Origin: Planctomycetota bacterium
GTDB taxonomy: Bacteria; Planctomycetota; Planctomycetia; Pirellulales; Pirellulaceae
Length of the DNA stretch: 64,000 bases
Assembly (NCBI GenBank): GCA_014381825.1
Contig: JACNKX010000097.1
Location: 1 to 64,000, forward strand
Direction: 5' to 3'
The translations under genes were made by a program, and so were the position numbers. The number at the start of each line of letters is the position of its first letter. The first letter of the stretch is position 1. Under the pieces are notes generated by a model. That model saw only the letters and a program-made list of their open reading frames with translations. It had not been told where the DNA came from and ran no database searches. This document shows positions 34,151 to 43,054 of this stretch, piece by piece.

Positions 34151-34399
34151 ATGACGTATCACTTTACCTTGATCTTGGATCGAGAGCCCACCGAAGACGA
34201 TGCCGACGGACTGTTCGAGGCTGGTTGCGATGATTCGACATCTGGCATCAGCAATGGAGTTCCCTTCATTCACTTTGACAGAGACGCCGGCAGTTTCGAT
34301 CAAGCGATCAGTTCAGCTATCGCCAACGTGGAGGCGTCCGGATTTCAAGTTGTGAAAGTCGAGATTGAACGCGATGAAGTGCCGTCGCAAACTGCGTGA
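34151..34399 (+). CDS. Small acidic partner protein (candidate antitoxin)
   Basis: The 82-residue acidic protein (MTYHFTLILDREPTEDDADG; FIHFDRDAGSFDQAISSAI; VVKVEIERDEV) has alternating strand and helix segments like a small alpha/beta sandwich. It starts 4 nt after the HicA-like gene and shares its promoter, so it is probably the cognate antitoxin, although HicB members usually have a recognisable DNA-binding tail that is not evident here. If it is the repressor, the TGTCAGTGACA palindromes would be its targets. Confidence 0.5.
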   Translation: MTYHFTLILDREPTEDDADGLFEAGCDDSTSGISNGVPFIHFDRDAGSFDQAISSAIANVEASGFQVVKVEIERDEVPSQTA

Positions 34400-34447
34400 A
34401 CTATCTTGACAGTTGGCAATCGCTTCCTGCGGCATGCTGCAACTGTA

Positions 34448-34705
34448 ATGGATCAAGACCTTAGAAGATTTGATCATGAAGGGAATGTTTTTCGCGCATC
34501 GCGAGATAGCATTGGAAGAGCAAGAGCTGCCTTGGAGTGCGGCGCACTTTCGGTTGATGCCAACGTTCTGCTCGACCTATACAGGTACTCCGAGACACTT
34601 GAAGATGGAAGAAAGTCGTTCGCAGGTGAGAGGCAATTCCTCTTGTGGTTTACCAACCAGTTCAACGACCAGTCGTTGTGGCGAACCCTCGAATTCCGAG
34701 CCTAG
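34448..34705 (+). pseudogene. Truncated PIN-like (DUF4935) protein remnant
   Basis: The 85-codon reading has ALSVDANVLLDLYRYSE, the first active-site Asp motif of PIN-like DUF4935 nucleases, followed by RQFLLWF and DQSLWRTLEF (normally a WxPxxVxxEF segment), then stops at 34705 before any of the other acidic residues. A second frame continues with no similarity. It is probably the 5' fragment of a gene lost by truncation; its position just after a toxin-antitoxin-like pair is typical of a variable spot. Confidence 0.45.
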
Positions 34706-34744
34706 CGACACGACACAGCATGACGAGGGAGCAGGCATCGGCCG

Positions 34745-35473
34745 CTACCCGGCGCAGCCAAGGGATTCTCGGCTGTGCCATTCATGATCGATGCCTCGCA
34801 TCAAGAGAGCGTTGTCGAAGGCGACCGAACCGGCAGGGAACACTTTGCGGTCATCGAAGAAGGATGACTCGACACGCGTGATGGACAGAGGTTCTACGTG
34901 CCAATTGAATGCTCGCAGTTCCAGCCCATCAAAGTGTCCGTTTGACCTGTCCGGAGAATATCCCAGAGATCCATCTTCGAAAAACTGTGAAACCTCGGCG
35001 ACAGATCCGAAGATTGAATCCGCCGGAAGTTCCGACGCCTTCCGACCATCGACCAACACGTGTGTGGAATCATCGTTGCTGTGCATCGAAATGCGACAGT
35101 TGTCGCCTGTCTCGTGGACATCGAAACGAGCGTGATTGTGAACGCCAGGAAAGAGTCGTCCACCCGCGAACGAGTTGAGCAACGACGAGGTATCACGTCT
35201 TGGGATGAATACGCCAGTGCGAGTGTCGCCATCGACATCCCATTCGACGGCGATACGATGAGCGGCATTTTCTGAAGAGATGCCTATCCACGCCGGCAGT
35301 AACTTCGGTCGAATGCGTTTTAAGCGGATCAGACAGATACCAGCGATGCCGAATCCTTGCACAATCTGTGGGCTGAACGGAGCCGGTAAGATGGCGGACA
35401 ACACTTGAGGATCGACGCGGAAGTTGACAAGGACCCGCCGGTCAATGAACCCGCGGATCGTGGGGATTCGCAT
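34745..35473 (-). CDS. DUF2071 (YqjF-like) protein
   Basis: The 242-residue protein has the family start LVNFRVDPQVLSAILPAPFSP, then GICLIRLKRIRPKLLPAWIG and ENAAHRIAVEWDVDG, a pattern of the DUF2071 family, which shares the acetoacetate decarboxylase-like beta-barrel fold. No catalytic Lys is assignable. The protein has no signal peptide and is probably cytoplasmic. The upstream gene is the divergent flavocytochrome. Confidence 0.8.
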   Translation of the reverse strand: MRIPTIRGFIDRRVLVNFRVDPQVLSAILPAPFSPQIVQGFGIAGICLIRLKRIRPKLLPAWIGISSENAAHRIAVEWDVDGDTRTGVFIPRRDTSSLLNSFAGGRLFPGVHNHARFDVHETGDNCRISMHSNDDSTHVLVDGRKASELPADSIFGSVAEVSQFFEDGSLGYSPDRSNGHFDGLELRAFNWHVEPLSITRVESSFFDDRKVFPAGSVAFDNALLMRGIDHEWHSRESLGCAG

Positions 35474-35724
35474 TCGAGTAACCCTTGCGGAAAACGATTA
35501 GCTTAGGGCAATAACCGTAATGAGGCCACGACCTTAACTTTCAACTGCCAACGGAAAGTGCTCCCTTCGTTCGATCTTTGTTGGCGGCGCGGGTACGTTA
35601 GCTTCATCGAAGCCCAGGATATATCTGACACGCAGCCAAGAACGTTCTTGCCTGACAAAGCGTTAGCGGAGATGCTTGTTTGTATCTTGTGCAACTCCAC
35701 TGTCTACACACCGAGGCACACCTG

Positions 35725-37545
35725 ATGAAACTCTGGCATGCGAGTTACGTGATTGCGTCCTGCTTGCTCGTGATACTGGCGTGCAGTATCTACTTCAACG
35801 AATCTGCGTCCCTTGACCAAACGAGCCTCGCCAACGAGCAAGAGCCTTCACGACGCGCCGCAGACAAGCAGGGTTCGACACACGCACAGACGGACGTGAT
35901 CGTCGTCGGAGCGGGTATCTCGGGGTTGTCGGCGGCGTTAGAACTAGGTCGCAGCGGCGCGGATGTGACGATCGTTGATATGGCTTCGGTGTTTGGAGGC
36001 CATGCCGTGATGTCACAAGGCGGGATCAGTATCGTAAACACGCCGACGCAGGTGGCTTTCGGAATCCAGGATTCACCCGATCTGGCGTACAGAGATTTCA
36101 TTCGTTGGGGTGAAGACGCTGATCCGGATTGGGTCCGTTACTACGTCGATCATTCCAAGCACGACATCTATGATTGGCTGACCGAGATGGGAATCGAGTT
36201 CTCGAGCGTCGAAACCGCGCCGGGCAATTCGGTCGATCGCTTTCATCAACCTCGCGGTCGCGGCGTCGGGCTTGTAACACCCATCTATCGCGAGTGCCTA
36301 GAACTCGAAAACATCCACTTCATCTGGAACACTCAAGCCAAGCAGCTCTTGACGCAAGACAAGCGGGTTGTCGGTGTTGTTGGCAGCAACTTGCGGACAG
36401 GCCAAGAGTCGAAGATGCAGGCAAGTGCAGTGATCCTCGCCACCGGCGGTTTTCAAAGTAATCTCGATATGGTGCGTGAGTTCTGGCCGGCAGAATTCCG
36501 CTTTCCGGATCGCATTCTGACCGGCTCGGGCACCAACTCGGTGGGACATGGCCACAAACTGGCACAGAGCGTTGGCGGCGACTTGACCAAGATGGATCAC
36601 CAGTGGAACTACTTCACGGGGATTCCTGATCCGCGTTATCCGGACAGCGGCCGCGGAGTCAGTGCGGCGAATATGTACGGCATCATCGTCAACTCCGAAG
36701 GACGACGATTCGCGAATCTGCTGAACTGGGCGAAGGAAGTCATGCCACCGTTGCTGAGACAAGAGGAAGCGACATTGTGGTTTGTCTTTGACGAGGCAAG
36801 TAAGCCGCGTTTCGTCATCTCGGGTTCGGATTGGGCGGACTTTGATCATGTCGAGCAAGTCATCTTTCAAAATCCGAAATTGATGAAGTCGGCGGATACG
36901 ATTGAAGAGTTAGCTGAAAAGTCAGGCTTGCCGGCGGAAGGCCTTGTCCGGACGATCCGTCGCTACAACCAAATGGTCGAGAATGGCGAGGACAATGATT
37001 TTGCGAGGTTCACCCTGGAAGATGTCAAGCGGCGCCACATGTCTCCCAAAATCGCGACGCCTCCGTTCTATGCGATGCAGGCTTTCCCATTGACTCGTAA
37101 GAGTATGGGCGGAGTCGCGATCGATCTACAGTGTCGTGTTCTCGACAAGCAGAAGCGACCCATCGCTGGGCTGTATGCCGTTGGCGAATTGACGGGACTC
37201 GCGGGCATCAACGGGAAAGCGGCGTTGGAAGGGACGTTTCTCGGACCTTGCATCATGACCGGGCGCGTCGCTGGACGTACCGTTCTCGCCCGTACTTCAA
37301 TCGTTCCGAAAGATTCTACGAGTAACGCGAACCACTGCATCGACTGCCACAACGTGGGCGAGTTACTCGCTCAACCGCGGCCTGGCTACTGGCATTTCGG
37401 AAAGGTACACCAAGTGGCCAGAGAGCGGAGCATGGACTGTCGCCATTGCCACGGAGAACTTGCACCCTACGATCCCGACGAACATCGCACCAGCGAACAG
37501 GCTTTGGCTGCAACTTGCGTTCAGTGTCATGTGGCTCAGGAGTGA
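35725..37545 (+). CDS. FAD-dependent oxidoreductase with three C-terminal haem motifs
   Basis: The 606-residue exported protein has an N-terminal signal/anchor (about residues 1-25), then DVIVVGAGISGLSAALELGRSGADV (dinucleotide-binding motif, about 55), a fumarate-reductase/flavocytochrome-type FAD domain with GGHAVMSQGGIS and a late GLYAVGELTG... region, and three CxxCH motifs at the C-terminus: CIDCH (Cys538), CRHCH (Cys572) and CVQCH (Cys598). Family members reduce or oxidise small acids (fumarate, urocanate and others); the substrate is not known. Having the haems at the C-terminus is opposite to the N-terminal haem domain in Shewanella flavocytochrome c. ATG 35725 starts the signal. Confidence 0.85.
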   Translation: MKLWHASYVIASCLLVILACSIYFNESASLDQTSLANEQEPSRRAADKQGSTHAQTDVIVVGAGISGLSAALELGRSGADVTIVDMASVFGGHAVMSQGGISIVNTPTQVAFGIQDSPDLAYRDFIRWGEDADPDWVRYYVDHSKHDIYDWLTEMGIEFSSVETAPGNSVDRFHQPRGRGVGLVTPIYRECLELENIHFIWNTQAKQLLTQDKRVVGVVGSNLRTGQESKMQASAVILATGGFQSNLDMVREFWPAEFRFPDRILTGSGTNSVGHGHKLAQSVGGDLTKMDHQWNYFTGIPDPRYPDSGRGVSAANMYGIIVNSEGRRFANLLNWAKEVMPPLLRQEEATLWFVFDEASKPRFVISGSDWADFDHVEQVIFQNPKLMKSADTIEELAEKSGLPAEGLVRTIRRYNQMVENGEDNDFARFTLEDVKRRHMSPKIATPPFYAMQAFPLTRKSMGGVAIDLQCRVLDKQKRPIAGLYAVGELTGLAGINGKAALEGTFLGPCIMTGRVAGRTVLARTSIVPKDSTSNANHCIDCHNVGELLAQPRPGYWHFGKVHQVARERSMDCRHCHGELAPYDPDEHRTSEQALAATCVQCHVAQE

Positions 37546-37579
37546 ACGATCAGTTCGACTAGCGATTGGGCCACCTGTC

Positions 37580-38407
37580 TCATTGCTTCAGTTGCTCTGC
37601 TAACGCTTTCGCCGTCGCTTCTGCGCGGAAGTTGATAATTCGTTTCCCCCATCCGATCGTCTGTTCGGCGGGAGCGAGATCGACTCCGTTAATCTGAAAC
37701 TTATCGGCGGCTATCCGTTGTGCAGTGCGAACACTCTGCGGGTCAACGCTCATCATCGTAGCGGTCATGCCGAAATCGTCGTGCAACCCCTCCGGCGTTT
37801 GCTTTATGCCTTGTTCTTCAAGCCAACTGGCAACGGCTGCAAAATCATAATACTCAGGGATGTAGTGCAATCGTCCGCCGTTGGGACTCTTGTTCAATTG
37901 CGCTGCGACTTTCTTCAGTCCGGCTTGGTTACCGCCGCTGTCGCCGATAAGAACAATGTGTTGGAAGCCGTGCGTGCGCAGCGAGGCACAGATATCGGTC
38001 AATAACGCTTCGTAAGTGGCCTCGGTCACACTGATCGTGCCCGGGTATTTCATGTGTACGGTCGGTGGGTCGATCTCGCCCTCGGGAACGAAAGGCACGA
38101 TGGGAGCGACCAGCGCGTTGCCTAGTTTGCGAGCGATCGCTTCGGTCGCTCCTCGGAGGACAACGTTGTGTTTACCGGTCACTAGATAAGGTCCGTTTTG
38201 CTCAACACCGCCCGTCGCAACGATTACCGTGTCTTTGCCCCCTCGCATTGCGTCACGGACTTCCATCCAGGTCATGTCTTCGATGAAGACAGTGTCGACC
38301 GCTTCGATGGGACGCGGCGTGTCAGGATTGGGACTAACCGGATCGGGTAGCGCGGCGAGGGCGGAAACGAAACACGCGATGGCGGACAGACTGACGGTGC
38401 GGAACAT
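37580..38407 (-). CDS. Secreted creatininase-family amidohydrolase
   Basis: The 275-residue protein has a signal peptide, then the creatininase fold: ATGGVEQNGPYLVTGKHN (Glu and His metal ligands), YPGTISVTEATYEALLTDIC, and LIGDSGGNQAGLK. The family includes creatinine amidohydrolase and FAPy deformylase; most planctomycete secreted members are uncharacterised. It acts outside the cytoplasm, unlike the classical enzyme. SD AAGGAG precedes the ATG. It is convergent with the flavocytochrome, 34 nt apart. Confidence 0.8.
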   Translation of the reverse strand: MFRTVSLSAIACFVSALAALPDPVSPNPDTPRPIEAVDTVFIEDMTWMEVRDAMRGGKDTVIVATGGVEQNGPYLVTGKHNVVLRGATEAIARKLGNALVAPIVPFVPEGEIDPPTVHMKYPGTISVTEATYEALLTDICASLRTHGFQHIVLIGDSGGNQAGLKKVAAQLNKSPNGGRLHYIPEYYDFAAVASWLEEQGIKQTPEGLHDDFGMTATMMSVDPQSVRTAQRIAADKFQINGVDLAPAEQTIGWGKRIINFRAEATAKALAEQLKQ

Positions 38408-38768
38408 AATGTCGCTCCTTGGGCGTTTCAGTGGCTCGGATGGTTGTTAAGCTATCGCGAAAGAACTGAGATAGCTAGAGATTGTATGAAAGGCTTTCCA
38501 CCGGTTCACGGTGCATGCTGAGTTGACGGCGACGATCACCAATCTCAAAGCTTCGAGATGATCGGCAATCAAGTTGCCGTCAAGGCGATGGCGTCGAGTA
38601 GTTCATCGAGTTTAACGGTATGATTGTCGAGATTCGCCGGATGCAGAGCTTCCTCGAGTGGCACGATGCGCGGCTTGGAAGTAAGGCCTTAACTCGATAA
38701 CATGGACGTTAGAACTGGAGTTTTCCAGCGTCGCCCGTGTAAATCTATCACCTGAATCATCTTGTCAA
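38408..38768. other. 361-bp intergenic region with a gene fragment
   Basis: This divergent space contains no complete gene. On the minus strand 38569-38688 an open stretch encodes KPRIVPLEEALHPANLDNHT and DELLDAIALTAT before a stop, with a stop immediately upstream and no start codon; it looks like the tail end of a lost gene, family unknown. Promoters for the two flanking divergent genes would lie here, but none stands out. Confidence 0.35.
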
Positions 38769-40175
38769 ATGATTGAGAACCGACTCGATCACCGATCACG
38801 ACCTTTGTTTTCTCGGCGGCGACTCCTGCAAGTCGGTGGCATTGGATCGCTCCGCCTGACGTTGCCCAGCCTGTTGCAGGCTGAAGAACTTGAGCGGAGT
38901 GCGGCAAGGTCCAAGTCGCAAGCTAAGTCCTGCATCTTCATTCATCAGTACGGTGGCCTGAGTCAGTTGGATTCGTGGGACATGAAATCCGACGCGCCGC
39001 TGGAGATTCGAGGGCCTTACGAACCGATCGAGACGGCGACTCCCGGATTTCGAATCTGTGAACTGATGCCGCGCCTTGCTCAGATGTCAGAGCAGTACGC
39101 GGTCATTCGTTCCATGACGCATAAAATGTCGCAACACGACAAAGCGAACTCGATGTTGTTGGCCGGACGCGACAAGCCGGCAGCCGACGATCCGTCGTTT
39201 GGAGCGGTTGTCACGAAGCTGCGCCCAGCCATGGCAAGTATTCCGGGACATGTGTGGCTTCAAAAGTTTGGCGGGGGTGCTGCGCCACCTGATCACACGT
39301 ATCTGACGGGCGGACGCCTTGGAATGGCCTACGCACCGATGTTGATCGGCGAGAGACATGATGACAATCCAGCTTCCGCGGATTTCCGCGTTCGCGCATT
39401 CGACCCGCAGAAAGATGTTGGGCCGACGCGACTGAACCAGCGACGGAATCTGTTGCGGGGAATTCAAAGCCTTTCGCGGATTGGGACCACGTCCGAATTC
39501 GAAGCAGTCGACTTGTACCATCAACGGTCCATCGAGCTGCTGCACGGCAACGAGGCCAAGAGTGCGTTCGAAATTGACAAAGAAGAAGCAAGCGTCAGGG
39601 ATCGCTATGGCAGAAATCCGCTGGGTCAGAACTTGTTGCTCGCGCGGCGACTCGTCGAGTCTGGTGTACGTCTAGTCAATGTCGTCGCCTGGACGGGGCT
39701 AGCTGCTCGGGAGAAGTTCGTAAGCGTTGAGACTTGGGACATGCATGGCAACGCGGATGTTGGCATCTTTGAAAACGGTTGGAATGGGCTACCGTTTGCT
39801 TTACCTCGTACCGATCAAGCAGTTGCGTCTTTGCTTGAGGACCTGCGCGATCGCGGACTGTTGGATTCAACACTCGTGGTGCTTGTGGGCGAGTTCGGTA
39901 GAACGCCTGTCATCAGCAAAGGTGCCAAACGAATCGGTCGCGACCATTGGCCTCAATGCTATTCCGCCATGTTGGCAGGTGCGGGGATCCGAGGCGGCAG
40001 TGTCTACGGCGAGTCGGATAAACGCGCGGCGTACGTCAAAACCAATCCAGTCACGCTCGAAGATTTCACGGCAACACTCTTCGCCGCGATGGACATTAAT
40101 CCAGCATCACGGCTCAGTCCCGATGGCTTCACAGTCCCTGCCAGCAGCGGCAATCCGATTGCAGCTCTGCTATAG
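38769..40175 (+). CDS. Orphan DUF1501 secreted protein
   Basis: The 468-residue protein has a Tat-like leader (SRRRLLQVGGIGSLRL) and the DUF1501 core: IHQYGGLSQLDSWDMKSD near residue 60, DRYGRNPLGQNLLLARRLVESG near 280, and LVVLVGEFGRTP near 385, followed by RIGRDHWPQCYSAMLAG. Unlike the other two copies in the window, it has no adjacent DUF1553 cytochrome: the neighbours are a creatininase-family gene and a beta-lactamase-fold gene. A small gene fragment lies upstream. It is expected to be periplasmic. Confidence 0.88.
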   Translation: MIENRLDHRSRPLFSRRRLLQVGGIGSLRLTLPSLLQAEELERSAARSKSQAKSCIFIHQYGGLSQLDSWDMKSDAPLEIRGPYEPIETATPGFRICELMPRLAQMSEQYAVIRSMTHKMSQHDKANSMLLAGRDKPAADDPSFGAVVTKLRPAMASIPGHVWLQKFGGGAAPPDHTYLTGGRLGMAYAPMLIGERHDDNPASADFRVRAFDPQKDVGPTRLNQRRNLLRGIQSLSRIGTTSEFEAVDLYHQRSIELLHGNEAKSAFEIDKEEASVRDRYGRNPLGQNLLLARRLVESGVRLVNVVAWTGLAAREKFVSVETWDMHGNADVGIFENGWNGLPFALPRTDQAVASLLEDLRDRGLLDSTLVVLVGEFGRTPVISKGAKRIGRDHWPQCYSAMLAGAGIRGGSVYGESDKRAAYVKTNPVTLEDFTATLFAAMDINPASRLSPDGFTVPASSGNPIAALL

Positions 40176-40275
40176 GCGCTGTGGTTTTCCAACAAGCTTC
40201 CTCGATCGAATAGCTCCACAGAAGTTGGACTGAACTCCTGAATGATGTTCCCAACCACACCGAAAGTTCTGCCCA

Positions 40276-41373
40276 TCACCAAATCAGTGACGACGTGTTG
40301 CCGAATGCGATTTGACGGCGGTTTTCCAGTTCGATCGGTTCGGTTGTGAGAACAACGCCGTACGCGCCACGCGTTGGATCGAGCCACACCATCGTTCCTG
40401 TTGCTCCCCAGTGGCCGTAAGCGCTGGCAGGCAGCAGTTCGCCGAAGCCGCGCGGATGACCTGGCCAGTTCATCTGCCATCCTAGCCCCCAAGGGGTCGT
40501 ACGGATCATTCGTTTCGGCAAGTCAGGCAAGTACCTCAGTTGATTCGTCGTCATGGCTCGCAAGGTGGGTGGAGCGATGATGCCGTCTTCACCAGCGTGA
40601 ATCTGTAACAAGTGACGGCAGAATCGACCGAAGTCGGATGACGTCGACAGCAGCCCACCCCACGGCGCGGCAAGCTTACGCCAGTACATGCTATTCCATC
40701 CCCAATCCGTAGCCTCAGGGCTGTCCTCGACTTGTGACCATGTCATGCGAGCCAAGGTGTCGTCCGACTCCCAACGGTCGGGAATTCCTAACTCCGTGCT
40801 TGTCATCTCCAGCGGTGAAAAGATCGTGTCGCGCAGATGATCGGGAAGCGAGACGCCAGTGATCTTCTCGATCAGCGCGGCGAGCGTGAGGATACCCATG
40901 CTCTGGTAGTGGACTCGCTTCCCTGGCGTGGCGGCGAGTTGAACGTCGTAGACATGCTTCATGAATTCGGAGAGCGGCGCGTGCTTCTTTCGCAAGTCCA
41001 CGTTATTAGGCAACATATCCGGCAAGCCGGAAGTGTGAGTGAGCAGGTGAACGACGCGAGTTGCTTTCTTTCCGTGGCCTCGAAACTCAGGCAGATACCG
41101 CGTTACGAAGTGGTCCAACTGCAACTGCCCTTGTTCTACTAACATCATCGCAGCTGTTGCGACAAACGGCTTGGTCGGCGAAGCGATAAGGAAGATGCTG
41201 TCGTTGTTAACGGCCATTGCATCGTCAGCGCCAAGTTGGCCTGCGGCAAACGAGTAGGACTCGCCTTCCGTCGAGCCCGTCTCGGCGGCGATGGCGCGAC
41301 AATGCCCATCGAGATTCCAACCCTCAAGCAGTTTCCAAGTTGCACCGATTCGTTTTTCATCTGCCGTCGTCAA
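40276..41373 (-). CDS. Serine beta-lactamase-fold hydrolase (class C-like/EstB)
   Basis: The 365-residue protein carries the serine-beta-lactamase/DD-peptidase motifs: SPTK (SxxK, nucleophile Ser65), YQS (Y-x-S, about 155) and HWGATG (HxG-type, about 320). No signal peptide is evident. The family covers esterases, DD-peptidase-like and beta-lactamase-like proteins; with this sequence alone an esterase-type role is the fair default, not antibiotic resistance. The start is TTG 41373 with GAGGAG 6 nt upstream, a better choice than the TTG at 41397 that heads the ORF. Confidence 0.8.
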   Translation of the reverse strand: MTTADEKRIGATWKLLEGWNLDGHCRAIAAETGSTEGESYSFAAGQLGADDAMAVNNDSIFLIASPTKPFVATAAMMLVEQGQLQLDHFVTRYLPEFRGHGKKATRVVHLLTHTSGLPDMLPNNVDLRKKHAPLSEFMKHVYDVQLAATPGKRVHYQSMGILTLAALIEKITGVSLPDHLRDTIFSPLEMTSTELGIPDRWESDDTLARMTWSQVEDSPEATDWGWNSMYWRKLAAPWGGLLSTSSDFGRFCRHLLQIHAGEDGIIAPPTLRAMTTNQLRYLPDLPKRMIRTTPWGLGWQMNWPGHPRGFGELLPASAYGHWGATGTMVWLDPTRGAYGVVLTTEPIELENRRQIAFGNTSSLIW

Positions 41374-41467
41374 CGTAATCTCCTCACACCAGCTCAACGA
41401 CTACGATCCGTGCAGTTCTCTGTGTCGAAGCACGAATCGTGTTGCGAAACGCGGCACTTGATCCAGC

Positions 41468-42670
41468 TTACCGCAAGTAACCGCGTAGCCAGCCGCGGGA
41501 GCCTTGTGGCGGGAGGTCGTCTGCGATATCTGTTCCGTCGGCCAGAGTAAACGAGATCGCCAGCGGAAACTTTCCATTTGGGGCACCACCTGTGTACGCG
41601 CCAGCTCCCCAGAAATCTCCTTTGGATACCATGTCGAATCGCACGATCGTGCCGTTCTTTACGTCCACGACACCCAGGAGTTGAGTCTCGTATCCCCGGT
41701 CCTCTCGTGCGGTGTTGAGGTGCGCGACACCCGTTATTCTTCCATTTCGTAGTTGCATGTCCATACGGCGAATCTCTTCCTTCTTCCACATCGGCGGTTC
41801 GCCGCGTGTGTTATCCACTAAGTGAAATCGGGCGATTCGTTCCTGGAGTGACCTCGGAACTTGCCCGCGGACAAGCTCTTGGTGTTCGCTTGCGGAGATC
41901 CATAGGTTGTCGCGCGACATCGCAGATTGAAAAATGCTTTGCCAGCGATTCGTCGTCGGTTCGTAACCATCCAGGACTTTCGCCTGCACGCGTAACACGA
42001 GCCCACCCTCGGGCAAACGGGCGTTGTAACGTTCGTCGACTTTGGTGGTCTTGATGGCGGCTGTGCTGGCACGCGCCGCGTCACTCGATTCGAATTCGGC
42101 CAGCTTCTCCTTCATCAGCCGCCGCACTTTGGCCGGATCGCGGTTGTTGTTGTACAGCAGCAACTTGCCAGCCGCAGTCGCTATATAGAATCCCTGTGTC
42201 GTTCCGTTGAAGTCGCTTCGCGGACCTTGTCCGGCAATCTTACGATAGAAGTCGCCCTCGGTATCTTGTTGTCGTCGCTGATTCGCCTGATCGATCGCGA
42301 CCGGAACGAACCGAGTTTTCAGAAGGTTGACGATTTCGGAATCAGCAAATGTCGACTCACGGTCGAGCACGCCATTGTTTCACGTGCAGCCTAACGGGTG
42401 GCCATCCATCGCCCAGATAAAGATGGGCTTGGCCTGCTGTGCCGCCGTATGTTGAGCGTCCAACATGGCCGTCTTCCAAGGAATCGTCCGCCACGGTTTG
42501 TCAGCCGAAACCTGAAGCTGCTCGTGCAATTCCTGAAACTCGGCCATAGTCAAATCGCCAGCACACGCGACCGGCGAAGCGATCATGTGCAGGGCCACCG
42601 CACTGGCAGCAAAAGCGATGATCAGCGAACCAAAGAAAAAACTGGTTTGTGTGTTCCGTTTGTGTTGCAT
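41468..42670 (-). CDS. Thioredoxin-like secreted protein with in-frame UGA (candidate selenoprotein)
   Basis: Two open segments in the same frame (42670 to 42383 and 42379 to 41468) are split only by TGA at 42380-42382. Read through, they make a 400-residue protein: signal peptide, AKPIFIWAMDGHPLGCT, codon 97 = TGA, NNGVLDRESTFADSEIVNLL, FVPVAIDQANQ, then a C-terminal beta domain. The TGA sits in a C-x-U-type spot where a thioredoxin-like redox motif is expected. Just after it, TCGAC/GTCGA (42366-42362 and 42356-42352) forms a small stem with loop CGTGA, 18 nt after the UGA, fitting a bacterial SECIS. No other disruption is seen, which argues against a decayed gene. Whether the host decodes selenocysteine is unknown. 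Confidence 0.6.
42350..42382 (-). promoter_or_regulatory. Candidate bacterial SECIS element
   Basis: In mRNA sense, UGA is followed after 18 nt by UCGAC, loop CGUGA and GUCGA, a 5-bp stem with a G among the first two loop bases. This matches the loose bSECIS rule. The stem is short, so it is a candidate only. Confidence 0.45.
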
Positions 42671-43054
42671 GTACGTTGCTCCAAATAGTTCGACCGGGGT
42701 CGCAGTCTGCAAATTCGTTTGTTCGCTTCAGGGAACGCTCGGCCTCTCAGGTGTCGATCGGCCAGTCCTTAACCAGCCGCTGACATTTTGTCATGGTGTC
42801 CGTTTGCTCACTAAATGTAAAGATGGTGCCGTCATTGTTGAAGTTAGCGGCGATGTGTTGCCAGGTTCGAGCGCGATTTGCTTAGATGCTGATAACTCAA
42901 GGGAGCAACAGTTCCCCGAGCGTCTAGGCGGTGGACTGCTTATCGCTTTGTTTCAAGATGTGCGGCGAAATCTAATGTTCGTCGACTCGCGAGTAGTTTA
43001 TAACGGCATCCACTGCGTTGCGAACGAATTTACATAGAGACGAAGGGATCTATT
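42671..43054. other. 384-bp divergent intergenic region, no gene seen
   Basis: No credible ORF or RNA is recognised. A plus-strand frame (42585-43037) starts inside the opposite gene and shows no protein-like pattern. The region must hold promoters for the two divergent genes, but no clear consensus boxes were found. Confidence 0.5.

Noticed and set aside
42585-43037. Plus-strand ORF of 150 codons
   Set aside because: It begins inside the candidate selenoprotein gene on the other strand and shows no protein-like pattern.
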